DNA of 64,000 bases from Cunninghamella blakesleeana (taxonomy: Eukaryota; Mucoromycota; Mucoromycetes; Mucorales; Cunninghamellaceae). A program made the translations under genes and the position numbers. Positions 47,338-59,870 of the stretch are shown piece after piece. Below the pieces are notes generated by a model. The model saw only the letters and a list, made by a program, of their open reading frames with translations, had not been told where the DNA came from and searched no databases. Position 1 is the stretch's first letter. Each line of letters opens with the position of its first letter. Location of the stretch: the NCBI GenBank assembly GCA_017871115.1, contig JAFCIZ010000006.1, positions 3,472,001 through 3,536,000 of the forward strand, read 5' to 3'.

Positions 47338-48774
47338 TTATGAAGATACATTAAGGAGAGCAGGAGGCGAAAGAATTTCATCATAAGAAGGTGGCATGGG
47401 CTGAGACAACGGTGGCAAAGGCAAAGAAGGTGAACAAAAAATTTCTTTACGACGAGCATACCAATTCGAAATCCAAATATTAGGTTTTGATGGAGAGGAG
47501 GAAGAAGAAGAGGAAGAAGAAGATGGAGATGGAGTGAATTGATAAGGTTGTTGTTGTTGTTGTTGTTGTTGTCGTAAAGATGGGTTTATCATTTGGAATA
47601 ATTTTTTATGGTTTTTGGAAGTATGAGAGTTATTATTTGTTTTCTTTTTTTTAGATAAATAAACGGATGACCAGTCTAAAGTAGTTTGAGATGTAGTCGA
47701 AGAAGTCGAAGAGGATGGTAAAGGTTGGTAAGCAGGTAATGTTAAATAGTCGTCTAAAGAAGCTAACAATACATGTATAGGAGTATCCATCCAAATTTCT
47801 TTTTGATCGCCGTTTTTTAATAAAATAGTAAACGAAAGCTGAATCCAATGCCTTACACGTATCATACGATTTGTTGTCGAAGGATGTACTTGTAGTGATC
47901 GAGAATCTGGGATCATATAATTGAATCGAATATCATTCTGATCGATGGTCCATGATGATTGTTCATCTTCGCTGTCTTGTTGTAGAGTAATTTCATGGTG
48001 TAAAATACGGGTAGTTTGTCTTGATGGAGCTCTAAATTTTTGTCTTTCTATTAATTTTACTGTCATTTGGTGAATGGACTGTATATGATCCGGATTTGAA
48101 AAATGTAAAGTAAAAGGCAGTAAATGGCCGGGGGTCAAGTGGGCAGTTTCTAATACTATATTCAGCTGGTCCTGTTCATTGATATGGTGAGTTTGAGTGA
48201 TACAGCGAGGTGAATCTTGGGACGGTAACCTTACAAGAATAACATTTTGTTTTGCTCTAAACCCTTTACAAGTTGAAAAGGGTTTCCAAGTAGGAGTTGA
48301 AGTATTAACCTGACAAATGATCTTATACCTTACATGACCCAATCCACATTCTATACTTTCTGATAATGAGTTTGATAATAGTATTTCAAAGGGAAAGACA
48401 TGAGTGCCCTTTTTTAAATACATGGATGATCTACATATAGGAATGACCGTATCTACTAGTATTTGTTTATCCCAATGTTGTGATGCTAAAAATAAATAAA
48501 TAAATGAGATAACGTGAACATGTTGATCCAATATTCTCGTTTATTTAAACTCAGCCGATGGGTTTTTTATGGTTTTTTTTTTTTTTTTTTTACCTTCAGG
48601 CCATAAAGTTTTTGATATACCAATAAATTGAATAGTAATAGAATCCATATGTATTGATTTTTTTAATTTTAATTTAATAATACCTCTTAAAATATTTACT
48701 GTATGTTTATCTTTTGGTCCATGTAAATATACAATTGGTTCTATTAGATCTATTGATAATGATTTGTTAAACAT
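47338..48774 (-). CDS. Arrestin-related trafficking adaptor with PPxY motif, 442 aa
   Basis: Exons 48774-48594 and 48485-47338. The N-terminal and C-terminal arrestin folds are recognised by LRGIIKLKLKKS, FIGISKTLWPEG, LKKGTHVFPFEILLSNSLSES, the LGHVRYKI strand, and MTVKLIERQKF in the second lobe. Two disordered inserts follow, one with Gln repeats and one with Ser repeats. The C-terminal PPSY (residues 425-428, PPSYDEIL) is a textbook binding site for the WW domains of Nedd4/Rsp5 ubiquitin ligases. ARTs recruit that ligase to plasma-membrane transporters so that they are ubiquitinated and internalised. The gene is convergent with VAP and divergent from an Npr1/Hal4-type kinase. Confidence 0.9.
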
Positions 48775-49117
48775 AATGATAATGGTATCTTTCTATATGA
48801 TTTTTTATATATATACATATATATGTGTATATATATACGTAAATAAAAGTAAAAGAAAAAGAAAGAAGAAAGAGAAAAAAAATCAAGTAAAAAAAAAATA
48901 TATCAATCTATCTATTTATCTATATTTATATGTGTATATATATATATATATATAATATAATAAATACAATTATGGCTGATGTATATATAAAAAAAGTTTT
49001 TTTTTTTTTTTCTCCTTGCATGTTATATCAGTCTATGTTATTCAATCCATCCTAAAAAAGGATATTTAAAGTTTTATATATTTATTATTATTATTATTAT
49101 TGTTATTATTATTATTA

Positions 49118-49152
<35 letters not shown>

Positions 49153-50021
49153 TTATATATATTTATATATATTGACAAAAAAAAAAGGAGATATTCTTCT
49201 ATTTTATTTGATTATGCGGTAAAACTAATGGCACCAACTAAAATAATAATAATGAATATCATACGATCAATTAATGGATTTATTTGAATTATTCAATTTA
49301 ATTTTTTAAGTATTATGAAACATATCAAATGATATACACCTTTTAATTTCTCTTTTCTTTCTTGTTTTCTTGCTCTTATCCCCTTAATAAATACCATATT
49401 TAAGTGAAATGATAATCTTAAAATTATTTTTAAGAATATCTTTTAAATTTCAAATAATATTAAAAAAGATGCTTTAGTATCTTTTAAAAACAAAATCCGA
49501 AAAGACTTTTTTAAAAAATGGAGATTGAAAAAAGAGAAGAAATAGCTTTTTGAGAAATGGATAGATAACCATATTTAGTTTGATCAGGTAGGACCAAAAA
49601 ACAACGTACGAATCAATTTTCGTAAAAAGCAGAAAATTTTTTTTAAGTTCAGTCCAGATTTAGAAATTTAGCAGGAATAAAAAAAAAAAAATATTTTATA
49701 GTTTTTTTTTTTTTTTTTTCACTTTTTTCTTTTTTTCTTTTATATATATTCCCATTATCAATACTTTGTTTGTATATATTACTATAACCCATTTATATAT
49801 ATATATATATATATAATTTGTATATAAATAATATAAATATAAATATATTATATATCTTTATATTACTCCATATATATATATATATATATATATATTTTAT
49901 TATTATTATTATTATTTTTATTATTTTTATTATTGTTATTATTAGTATTATTAATATATAAATTCATTATATCCCCCCTTATTCATTTGTTTCTTATATA
50001 ATAATAACAATATCAATAAAA
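48775..50021. promoter_or_regulatory. Divergent intergenic region, arrestin / kinase
   Basis: About 1.25 kb with long (TA), (TTA) and T-tracts (49080-49150, 49680-49740, 49795-49960), which hold both promoters. No specific operator recognised. Confidence 0.45.
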
Positions 50022-52143
50022 ATGATGCCTCTTATTCATCAAAGGTATGATTTAGTCACTCCTGATAGATCTTTACCTTCTTCACCAACTTTATGTCCTG
50101 CTCAAATTACTCATGAAATAGTTAATCGACAAAGCACAAGTCAAGCTGTAGATGTTAATGAACTTACAAAATTATTACAAAAAGTATCTGTTAAAAAAAC
50201 AAGACCAAGGTCTCAATTAATATTCACCTCCAAACCACCCTCTCCTACTTCATCTTCATCTTCACCTACCTTATCTCCTTTACCTCCTCCTGTAAACAAT
50301 AATAATAATAATATTAACAATAACAGTGATAATAAGAATAATAACAACACTACTACTACTACTACTACTAATACTACTACTAATACTACTACTGATAATA
50401 CCAATACTAATAATAATAATAATAATAATAATACAACTGTAACTGAGCGAGCCTCATCTTATAATAATAATAATACCAATCCACTTTCTATTAGTCGTCC
50501 TCATTTACCACATCGACCTGCTACTTGTACAACACCAACTCAATTTATATTTAAAAAACCTGAATATGATCAACACTATCATGATACACACTTTCATCAT
50601 CATAAAAAACCACCTTTACAAGAATCACCACGTAATACTAGTAAAGATTTATCTATCATATGGACAGATTTAAGACGTTTTTTTGTAAATCCTGTCGATC
50701 CAAATACAAAATCTGAAACGTTTGGTAATCAATTTCGCCAAAATATTGGTACTCGTTATGGTACTTGGGGTAAGTAATAATAATAATAATAATAATAGAA
50801 TCCTATCATTTAAATAAAGGAAAAAGAGAAAATAATAATAGAATTAGGTTATTTATTTGATTCCTTTTTTTTTTTTTTTCATTTTTCATGGGTTTATATA
50901 CATATTATAATTATTATTATTATTATTATGATTAGGCCGTTATATTGGAAAAGGAGCCGGTGGATCAGTTAGATTAATTCGACGTTCTTCTGATCAAAAA
51001 ACATTTGCAGTCAAACAATTTAGAAAAAGATTACCGCAGGAATCAGAAAAGGAATACATTAAAAAAGTTACGGCTGAATTTTGTATAGGATCTACTTTAC
51101 ACCACCCCAATGTGATTGAAACGTTAGATATTATTCAAGAAGATAGTTATTTTTATGAAATCATGGAATATGCTCCTAATGATTTATTTAGTGTGGTCAT
51201 GAGTGGTATGATGTCAAGAGAAGAAGTTGCATGTTGCTGGAAACAGATATTGAATGGTCTCACTTATATTCATGGTATGGGGATTGCTCATCGAGACCTG
51301 AAATTGGACAACTGTGTATTAGATCAATATGGCATTTTAAAAATCATTGATTTTGGTTCAAGCACTGTCTTTCGATCTCCCTTTGGTGATGATAATTCTT
51401 CCATTACGTTTACTAAAGGTATCTATGGCTCCGACCCTTATATTGCTCCTGAACAATATACTCAGCCTAGCTATGATCCTTGTTTGGCCGATGTGTGGTC
51501 TTGCGCTATTATTTTTATCTGTATGACCATTCGTCGCTTCCCTTGGCGTTTGCCTAGAGCTTCAGATCCTTCCTTCCACGCCTTTTGTACCCAGCCTCAA
51601 CAGTGTTTTCGTCTGTTAAAATTATTACCTAGGGAAGCTCGTCCTATCATAGCTACTATGTTGGAAGTTCAACCAAAGCGTAGATCTACTCTGAAGCAAG
51701 TCATGAATGATCCCTGGGTATCTCATATTGATGTTTGTCAACAAGATCAGCCAGGTGAAAATCATGTTCATCATGTATTAGTATTACCTCCTTCACTATC
51801 CTCAAATTCTCCACCTCCACCCCTACCTCCTCCACCTCCACCTTCCATTTCATCTTCATCTTCTATTCTTTCAAATACTCCATCTTCTTCATCTTCTATT
51901 GTAAATAATCAACATAAAGGAAATCAACATCTAGTAATGGTCACTGCTGAGCCTCCTGGTGCTTTAGCTGAGAAAGAAAAAAGAAAAAGAAATACCTTAC
52001 CTATTACCAATCCTCAACAACAACAGCAACAAAAACAATCTCCTAAACAATCTCCTAAACTTCAACATGTGCGTCCTCAAACACCAAGACATTCTTCTTC
52101 TACTTCTACTACTTCTTTGCCTCCTACAACAAATCCTATATAA
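50022..52143 (+). CDS. Ser/Thr protein kinase, Npr1/Hal4-Hal5 family, 651 aa
   Basis: Exons 50022-50769 and 50936-52143. The N-terminal 245 residues are Ser/Pro/Asn/Thr-rich (AAT/ACT repeats) and disordered. The kinase domain begins [16 protein letters not shown]. The nucleotide-binding Lys is K276 in FAVKQF. The catalytic loop is HRDLKLDN (D370), followed by DFGSS (388-390), APE at 420-422 and the DVWSCAIIF helix. The [16 protein letters not shown] combination and the domain organisation fit yeast Hal4(Sat4)/Hal5/Npr1 kinases, which stabilise plasma-membrane transporters. A Pro-rich and Gln-rich tail follows. A divergent arrestin gene next door is a suggestive partner, since Npr1 controls arrestin-type adaptors in yeast. 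Confidence 0.92.
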
Positions 52144-52161
52144 TTTTTTTTCCTCGTTAAT

Positions 52162-52200
<39 letters not shown>

Positions 52201-53429
52201 TACAGAAATTTGCTTATTGCTGATAAAAAATAAATAATCCCATTATTCATTATTAAAATGTAAATAAAATTTAATTATAATATAAACCAAAATTATTAAA
52301 TGGATTTGATTACGAATCACATATTTGCTTTCAATAAATTTAAATAATACAAGTATAATACCATTTATTTAAAATAAAAATAAAAAAAAATCAATAAAAT
52401 AAGACTAGTTTCTTTTTTATTTTTATTATATTATTTTCATCTTAAGTTGTCGCTTATTTTATTGATTAATTGTATAAGCCTGTAACTCTAGTCAGCATAA
52501 GAAACACTTTTTTGGTGATAGTTTTTAAATTAAAAGAATGAAATGTAATAAGTTTGATAGATTTGATAAATATGTTTGAAACCCTTTTTTATTTTCTTTA
52601 TCCTATTTTCTTAGTTACAATGTATAGGATTAGATATATAGATAATGTTTTGAATAAAAAGGTAATGTTAACAACTTTTTTTAATAAAAGTATCATCAAA
52701 ATCTAGTACACGAACATAAGAAAGAGTGAGAGTTAATTCATAGCATATAATTCATATGTTAATATAGGCAAAGAAAAGTAAATTGTCAATGATATCAGAC
52801 ATTATATAACTTTAACCCAAAAACAAATGCTATTATTTCCCACTACTTTAAAAATGAAATATATTTTAATTAGTTTCAGAAACACGCAAGGTAATTAATA
52901 AGATGTTGTATATCGATAATAATATTAACTTGTGAACTTTTTTTTACCTTTTTTTTTTGGATTTGTTTGAATATCTATTAAAATTCTCAAGAAAATTACA
53001 TTATCTATTATTAATTATATTACTCTTTCAGCAGACCTTGAAAATATAAAAGAAAACATATACTTAATACGGATAAAAATAAAAATAAATAAAAATAAAA
53101 GTTGATATATAATTTTATTTTTTATTTTTTATTTTTCAGTGTGAACTTATAGAAACTATTGGTAGTTTTACTTAATATTTAAGAATTATTTTACTTGACA
53201 TCACAAAAAATAATAAAAAAGTTCAATTTCTTATACTTAACATCTTGATCACTATATATATTATTATATATAAAATATATGCATGAGTAAAGAAAAAAAC
53301 AAAATAAAGGAAATCCAAATTAGGAAAGTGATTTTTTTAAAAAAGGGGAAATTCAACCCCTAATTCTTTCTTTTACTCACTCTTCATTTTTTTTTTTCTC
53401 ACTATTTTTTTTTTTTTTCTTTAAAAAAA
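52144..53429. other. 1.3-kb intergenic region
   Basis: Upstream of the RasGEF-like gene. (TA) repeat at 52168-52196. No coding frame is supported. Confidence 0.5.
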
Positions 53430-55751
53430 ATGTTACCATCTATTCCAGTATCGCCTTTAATACAACAATCCTTAAATTGTGCTTCACAATTAGCAGAATT
53501 TACTAAAAAAATAGCTGATCAGCAAAAAGATGATATTGACTACTATGAACAACAATCTATAGCACAAAGAATAAAGTTAGATCTAATAACAAAACAAATG
53601 CATTCGGTACGTGATTTGTTATATCATCATTGGCAACCTGAAGCTTTAGCGAAGCAAATAGTTATTATTAATGTTGATTTATTTCTTCATCATCAAGTAA
53701 AACAATTAAATGACTTTCATACCTATTTATTACACAGTCTTGCTCACCAAATTATTATCAGTAATAGTCATTCTTATGCAACAGCTTTTGATTTCGCCAT
53801 TCGATTAGCTCGCTGCCTTCATCAATACAGAGACTGGAACGGATGTATGGCTGTACTTCGCTGTTTATCTTTACCACCTTTAAAAAGACTTTATTATACT
53901 ACTACTACTACTACCTCACACCCTCTTATTCATGATTTTCCTTGGATGCAGCAAGATATTGATTCTTCTTATTTACAAGCTTTTCAACAGAGTTTATTGC
54001 CTCTAAGACCTTATTCTTTGGAAGCGCAGGAACATAAACGGACTCGTTCCCTTTCAACCTCATCATTTCATTCGAAAAAGAAAAAGAAAGCAACATATGT
54101 CATTGCTATACCTTGGTTCCCTCCTATTTTGGATCTGGTATCAGAGCAGGATAGAGAGATACTTATGGATATATGTCGTTATAATCATTGGCCAAAGCAG
54201 CCATCTATAACAAGAGCTCTCTTTAATTTATCTGATAATGATAATAACAATATGAATACATCATCATTAAAAAATATACCACCTATGTTGCCTTCTTCTA
54301 GTATTTTTGATTTAGCTACATCCCTTGGCCAAGGTGATCTTTTAATCTGTCATTGGCTTTTATCCCGTGCTTTTTTAACTTTGGATCAGTTGGATTCTGA
54401 AAGTGAAATAATAAAACCTATTAGTAATAATGAAGTACAACACCAACAACATCAACGGCAACTATCTGATAATAGTATTATTATGGATAGTGTAGATAAC
54501 GAAGAAGTAGAAGTGGAGGAAGATGAAATAGAAATAGTAGAGGAAATAGAACAACTACATGTTGATAATCCTATAGAAATTATGGAATTAGAGGAGGATA
54601 GAGAAGTAAACGTGAATGTTGCACTGTTATCTAGTAAATCTTCGTTGGAGTCAAATTACAATAATAATGATGAAAATAATATCATACAACAAGATGATAA
54701 TGATGATAAAAATGAAATTAAATCAGAAAATATAGCCAATACAACGAATATACCTTCAACCTCACATTCACCTTCTACTTCTATCCATTCAGTTGATTTT
54801 ACCAATTTAAGAACCATTCAACAAGGTAGCATAGTATCTGATCCTACTCCCAAATTAGACACTATAAAAGATAACAATGATAATAGTATCAATGGTAATG
54901 GTTTACAGCTAGAAGAACAACAATACCATTTATTAAATAGTAATAATGACACTGATACCAGTAGTATTGGTAAAACCAGTGAACAAATTAATGGAAACAG
55001 TATGGATGAATCTAAAATTCAAACCGATAAACCAGTTGATATTTCACCATTTAAATCAGCAACTTTGTCGGAAACCATTGATAATAATATACCTATTTTT
55101 GATAACTCCAATCAGCCGTTGAAGGAAGATTCTCATAATGACGTCAAATCGATTCATACTGATGGTAGTATCGAAAATTCCGTAGATAAGATGGAAAATA
55201 ACAATAGTAATGGTAAAGTGGATGATATGATGGAAATTAAGTCTGAAAACAATCATAGTATAAAAGAAAGCAATGCTATAAATCAGAATGGAGTAATAGA
55301 AGTAGTAGAAGAAGAAGAAAAAAGAGACAAAAAGGAAAATGATAATGAAGATGATGATGCAAGTGAACAATGGACTGGCTACCCAATGCCAAAAGAAGAT
55401 ATGGAAAATAGCAACCAAGATTATGATATGGAAGAAGAAGATGAAGTATGGACCGGTTATCCTGAACCTAACCAACATGGTGAACACCAGTACCATCATC
55501 ATAATAAAACAATTTCATCTGATGAAGCTTCAGAAGAGGAATGGAAAGGATATCATGCAACTTCAGAAGAAGCTAAATGGCAAGAAGAAACTATATTAAA
55601 AGTACAACAGCAAGAATGGCAAGGATATGCTTTAGAAACATTAGATGAGGATGAATTGGATTCAAGTACTGTTATTACTAATAGATATGAAAAAACTTAT
55701 CAATCTGGAAATATCATATTAAATCATCCTATTCATTCTAGTTCTTCTTAA
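53430..55751 (+). CDS. RasGEF-domain-like protein with acidic tail and W-x-G-Y repeats, 773 aa
   Basis: Single exon. Residues 60-270 show the pattern of a CDC25/RasGEF domain: PEALAKQIVIINVDLFLHHQ (strand/helix at the start), an FHTYLLHSLAHQII helix, AFDFAIRLARCLHQYRDWNG, LRCLSLPPLKRL, and an IPWFPPILDLVSEQDRE segment that matches the P-x-x-P-x-L-x-D-L end of the fold. This would exchange GDP for GTP on a Ras-like GTPase. The similarity is weak, so activity is not certain. The remaining 450 residues are acidic, Asn/Ser-rich and disordered. Near the C-terminus four W-[TKQ]-G-Y copies occur (Trp at 648, 674, 705, 730). Upstream T-tracts precede the ATG. Confidence 0.7.
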   Translation: MLPSIPVSPLIQQSLNCASQLAEFTKKIADQQKDDIDYYEQQSIAQRIKLDLITKQMHSVRDLLYHHWQPEALAKQIVIINVDLFLHHQVKQLNDFHTYLLHSLAHQIIISNSHSYATAFDFAIRLARCLHQYRDWNGCMAVLRCLSLPPLKRLYYTTTTTTSHPLIHDFPWMQQDIDSSYLQAFQQSLLPLRPYSLEAQEHKRTRSLSTSSFHSKKKKKATYVIAIPWFPPILDLVSEQDREILMDICRYNHWPKQPSITRALFNLSDNDNNNMNTSSLKNIPPMLPSSSIFDLATSLGQGDLLICHWLLSRAFLTLDQLDSESEIIKPISNNEVQHQQHQRQLSDNSIIMDSVDNEEVEVEEDEIEIVEEIEQLHVDNPIEIMELEEDREVNVNVALLSSKSSLESNYNNNDENNIIQQDDNDDKNEIKSENIANTTNIPSTSHSPSTSIHSVDFTNLRTIQQGSIVSDPTPKLDTIKDNNDNSINGNGLQLEEQQYHLLNSNNDTDTSSIGKTSEQINGNSMDESKIQTDKPVDISPFKSATLSETIDNNIPIFDNSNQPLKEDSHNDVKSIHTDGSIENSVDKMENNNSNGKVDDMMEIKSENNHSIKESNAINQNGVIEVVEEEEKRDKKENDNEDDDASEQWTGYPMPKEDMENSNQDYDMEEEDEVWTGYPEPNQHGEHQYHHHNKTISSDEASEEEWKGYHATSEEAKWQEETILKVQQQEWQGYALETLDEDELDSSTVITNRYEKTYQSGNIILNHPIHSSSS

Positions 55752-55909
55752 AAAAGCTTTTACTTTTATTTTTATTTTTTTTATATATTTTTAAAAAAAA
55801 CATAGCCAACTCATATATATATTGTATACGTTTTTTTTATTTTTTATTTTAAATTTTGCTTGTTTGTATATTGACCGCCATTAATAAAACAATAAAATGT
55901 TTATATTTG

Positions 55910-58900
55910 CTATTCTTTTTTAATCGATACTTCTTCATCATTAGCTATATTACCCATATATGCATTCGTCAAAAAATCATATGAATCTATCTGTTTAATT
56001 GCTTTGTGTATGTGATAAGGAACAAGTATTTTTACTTCATTTTTATCTTCCTCTTGTTCTTTTTTGTAGATTATGCTGGCTTTATTAATGAGTTTTTTTA
56101 AAAATATCTTGGTGATCTATATATATATATATATATATTAAAAAAAGAAAAAAGAAAATTGAATATCTATTTACATATACATATCAAAAGTTAGTAAATC
56201 AATGAATAAAATTACCTGAGTAATTATAGTTCCGACAACCAATTGTTGGTTAAGAGAGGTAGACGGTGCTGCATTTACAGTTTGTTGGGAAAGTTTTTGT
56301 AAGGAATCATTCATTTTTGAAAGTAATCTTTCATTTTGAAGAAATGTTTTTAGTTGCAGCTGATTGATGGTCGCCCATAGCCAATCCAAAGTATTAGCAT
56401 CGTTTAAAGATAAAATATTTACAATAGTGGATTCCATAAAAAAAGAGGAAATTCCTTTCATTCGTTGATTCACCAAACTTGTTGTTGAGTAATCTGTGTT
56501 ATTATTTATTATGTTTCTATCTTCAACGTCAACATCTACTATTTCTTCTTCTCCTTCTTCTGTTTCTTTTCCTTCTATTTGTTCTCCTTTTATATACATG
56601 TTGTTAGTTTGTTGATAGGCTAATAGTTCCCATCCCAAATTTTCAAATAATATATTTACATTAGATAAAGTTTGCTGTTCTGCTAATGATGCCGATCGTT
56701 TCTTCCATCCATCTGGTTTCCTTGGACACTGTAGTGTTAAATGTGTACTTATTCCACAAAATTTACAATAATAATGTTCAGAATAGTTGGCTAATAACGT
56801 TGACGATTTTTCTTCATTTGTTTCTTTCGATAGAGGTGTATGACCATTATCTCGACACCATTGTAATACGTCTTTTGTTGTTAGGGCATCACTTGCTGTA
56901 AGAAGAATATCATCGTTTGTATCGCGGCATCTCTGTTGAACTCGGAGTCTAAGTAAATGTCCACGATGCCACTAAAATAGGTGTAATATAATAAATAAAC
57001 TTTTACTTCTATTTTTATACGTATATATATGTATGTATGGTTCTTTTTTATGTTACGTATAATGTTACCTCTAAAGCCTTTCTTTTCGCCAAGGACCAAG
57101 TAAAAAATAATCTTGGGTTACGTGCACAGGTGTAAGGTAATTTTATAGATTGATTAGCGCAAATAATAGGATATTCAGGCAAGCATTCTTTTAATATACT
57201 TTGTAGCAAGGTTAATTTCTGTTTCACGGCATTTAATTGTAGCTGTTCTTTAGTTAATTCTGTTGATTCTTTAATTATATTTGGGATGCCAGTTATATCA
57301 TCAAAGTTAGTATTTCTATCCAGTTCAATATCAATGCACCTTTCACTTCCTAATACCTGTCTACCAGAATGCGTATAATCCAACTATTATACATATATAT
57401 ATATATATATATATTAACATATGTTATATTCTTTTCTTCTTCTTTTCTTTCTTTTTTTTTCTTTGACTTCTATTACCTTTAAATGATGTATAATATCTAA
57501 GCTTTTGTTTCTTTTTTTATCTACAAAATATAACTGTAATCGGATAGGAAATTCACCCCATCCAAGCCTTGTTAAACGAAATGGCTCATCAGTAACATCA
57601 ACAATATCGTAAGGTTTGTAACTTGGATGTAAATGAAATCGCACTGCTGTTAAAAAGGGTTTGTTTTCTTGATTCGTATCCTGCTTTTGTTCCATAACAT
57701 AAATCATCCATTTATGAGTGTAGTTTTTTAATGTTGGGTCACGTTTTTCTAACAATAAGAATAATAAAATAATAATAATAATAATAATATTTGAATATAT
57801 GAGTATGTTCTATTAAATCTATTTATTTAATTGTTACCATTATTATAATTATTTACCTGGCGGTATATATTTACTAACGTTTCCCACAACAATCCTTCGT
57901 TTTATATAAAATCTAGAACCTTTTTCTTCAATAGCTGATGTAATTACAGCAGTATTTGTATCCTCCATAGATGCTGGTATGTTGCCAGATGTTTGTAATA
58001 TCTCAGTATTTGTTGGTGTTGATGTTGGCGTTAATGACGATGCAGGTGGTAATGCTGGTATTTGTACATCACTAGTTAAAGTGCTATCGATGGTTGTGCT
58101 TTTAGTGTTATTTAAATGTATAGGTGATGATGGTGTTGATGTCAATGATTGTGGAGTTGAATTATTTAGTAAATGACTACCTGTTGTTGTTGTTGTTGTC
58201 GCTGTACTTACATATGCTGTTGAAGAGGAAGGTGAAGAAGGTGATGCTGATGTTGATGGTGGTATTGCTGGAATACTAGAAATAGGTAGTATTGGTAAAT
58301 TATTATTAGATATTAGTGAACTGGATGAAGAGGTTGTTGCCTTTTGCAAATTATCCTTTTCGTTATCCTGAGTAGTAGTGTTGTTATCGTCGTCATCTTT
58401 AATCATTTCCGACTCTATTTTTTTTTGTTCTAGCGTATGCTTTATATGATCATTGTTTTGTGAAGACATTGCATCGATATTTTTAATATTACTCTGTGTA
58501 GATTTTTCTTCTTTTTTATTGTTTAATAAAGAATGTGTTTCTACTGCTGCAATAGAGGACAATGTTGACGGAGATGGTGATAGTGATGGTGACGGAGATG
58601 GTGACGTTTTTATCCGTTTTACTCTTGATCCATTTTGATCCAATTCTAAATCTACATCTTCCTCATATTCTTTAATAGTTGGTCGTTCTATTATTTTTTT
58701 AGGTGTTGAACTAATATAAAATATATAATATAAATATATAATATTAATATTTTTCGCACATAAATATAAATTAACCAATCAATTTCAAATATATACATAG
58801 GCATATAATCTATAATTGCATTATTTCTTTCATTCTTTACATGGCTGGAATAATTGGTAATTGTAGTGGCCTTTGGCGAATAGGATGATCATCTGGTACT

Positions 58901-59602
58901 TCAGATTCATCAATGGGCGTACCACATTGAATCATAACATTTTCATAAGGTCCAAATTCTAAACTGTGAGAGATACGACAGTGATTTAAAAATCCAAGTT
59001 GATTCGAAAAATTTTCACGATGACATACAGGACATGCTAAACGTACAAATACACCATCATTACGCCTTCCATATACTACCGATGGTTGAGCTGCTGGTTT
59101 GGGTAGTTTTCTTTTTGTTGACGTTGGTAAACTTGATCCAGACTGTCCATAATATAATGCTGCAGCTGTTTGGCGTGTAAAATGAGCTTGTTCTGGTAAA
59201 TTTATAGCTAGAGATTCTATATAAACGAATTCGATTTTATAGTATTATTATCATTGATATCTTTTTTGAATTCTTTGCTTTTTTATTTATATTACCATTT
59301 TTAATACTAAGTTCTAAATCGTGCAAAGTAGCTTCTGCATTTTCAATTTCTTTTCGAATAGTAGCAATTTCACGATATTTCAAGAATATTTCAAGATCAA
59401 ACTGATGTTCAATGATTTCAATGATTTTTTTCTTAGTTCTATTATCCTCTTAAAGTATATAATAAATATATGAATTAGTAAAATAGATATAATTTATCTC
59501 ACTATGATCGTTTTTTTAAATATAATGATTACTTTGTATTATTATATCATTCTTTTTATTATTAGAGGTACTTGAATTTTCATTATTTTCGTTTTTTAGC
59601 AT
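55910..59602 (-). CDS. YEATS2-like chromatin protein: YEATS domain, C2H2 finger, CCHC knuckle, histone-fold-like tail; 1000 aa
   Basis: Eight exons: 59602-59533, 59448-59296, 59216-58841, 58710-57857, 57748-57477, 57383-57069, 56971-56216 and 56116-55910, all in phase. The YEATS domain (about 465-576) is split between exons 4 and 5: FYIKRRIVVGNVSKY, then WMIYV, FHLHPSYKP, LTRLGWGEFPIRLQLYF. Residues 130-185 hold a zinc finger (C136, C139, H153, H158) with FLNHCRISH. C749-C752-H757-C762 is a CCHC knuckle. The last exon has VPYHIHKAIKQIDSYDFLTN, like the histone-fold end of YEATS2. YEATS domains read acylated histone lysines; metazoan YEATS2 is the ATAC acetyltransferase scaffold. The middle is a Ser/Pro/Thr/Asn linker. 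Start at 59602 is inferred. Confidence 0.85.
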
Positions 59603-59603
59603 T
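59603..59603. other. CRISPR array, tRNA and rRNA: none found
   Basis: Scanned by eye on both strands. No regularly spaced repeats, no B-box/A-box pair, and no rRNA-like block. This entry is a negative statement for the whole window. Confidence 0.6.
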
Positions 59604-59870
59604 ATTAAAACATTTAAACATAAACATAAAAAAGAAGGAGAAGCAAAAGGAAGAATTTTTTTTAAAAAAATTAACATTTTTAAGTGACGCTTTTTGAAGT
59701 CCAGCATACCTAAAAATTTAAGTTTTCTAAAAATAATGCTTTTTTTGATTTAAAAATTTTTGCTGATATTGATTTTTTTATTTCATACCTTTTCTTCTTT
59801 TCTTTCCTTTCTTATTCCCTTAAAAAAAATTGTATTTGTTAATTAATACAATAATAGAAATAATAATATT
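59603..59870. promoter_or_regulatory. Short bidirectional promoter region, YEATS2-like / Nramp
   Basis: Only 268 bp separate the two ATGs, so the core promoters overlap. T-rich tracts lie just upstream of the Nramp ATG. No specific site claimed. Confidence 0.45.

Noticed and set aside
54000..55600. Asn/Ser/Asp-rich tail of the RasGEF-like gene read as a separate gene or on the opposite strand
   Set aside because: The plus frame is continuous with the folded domain; antisense frames are T-rich shadows.
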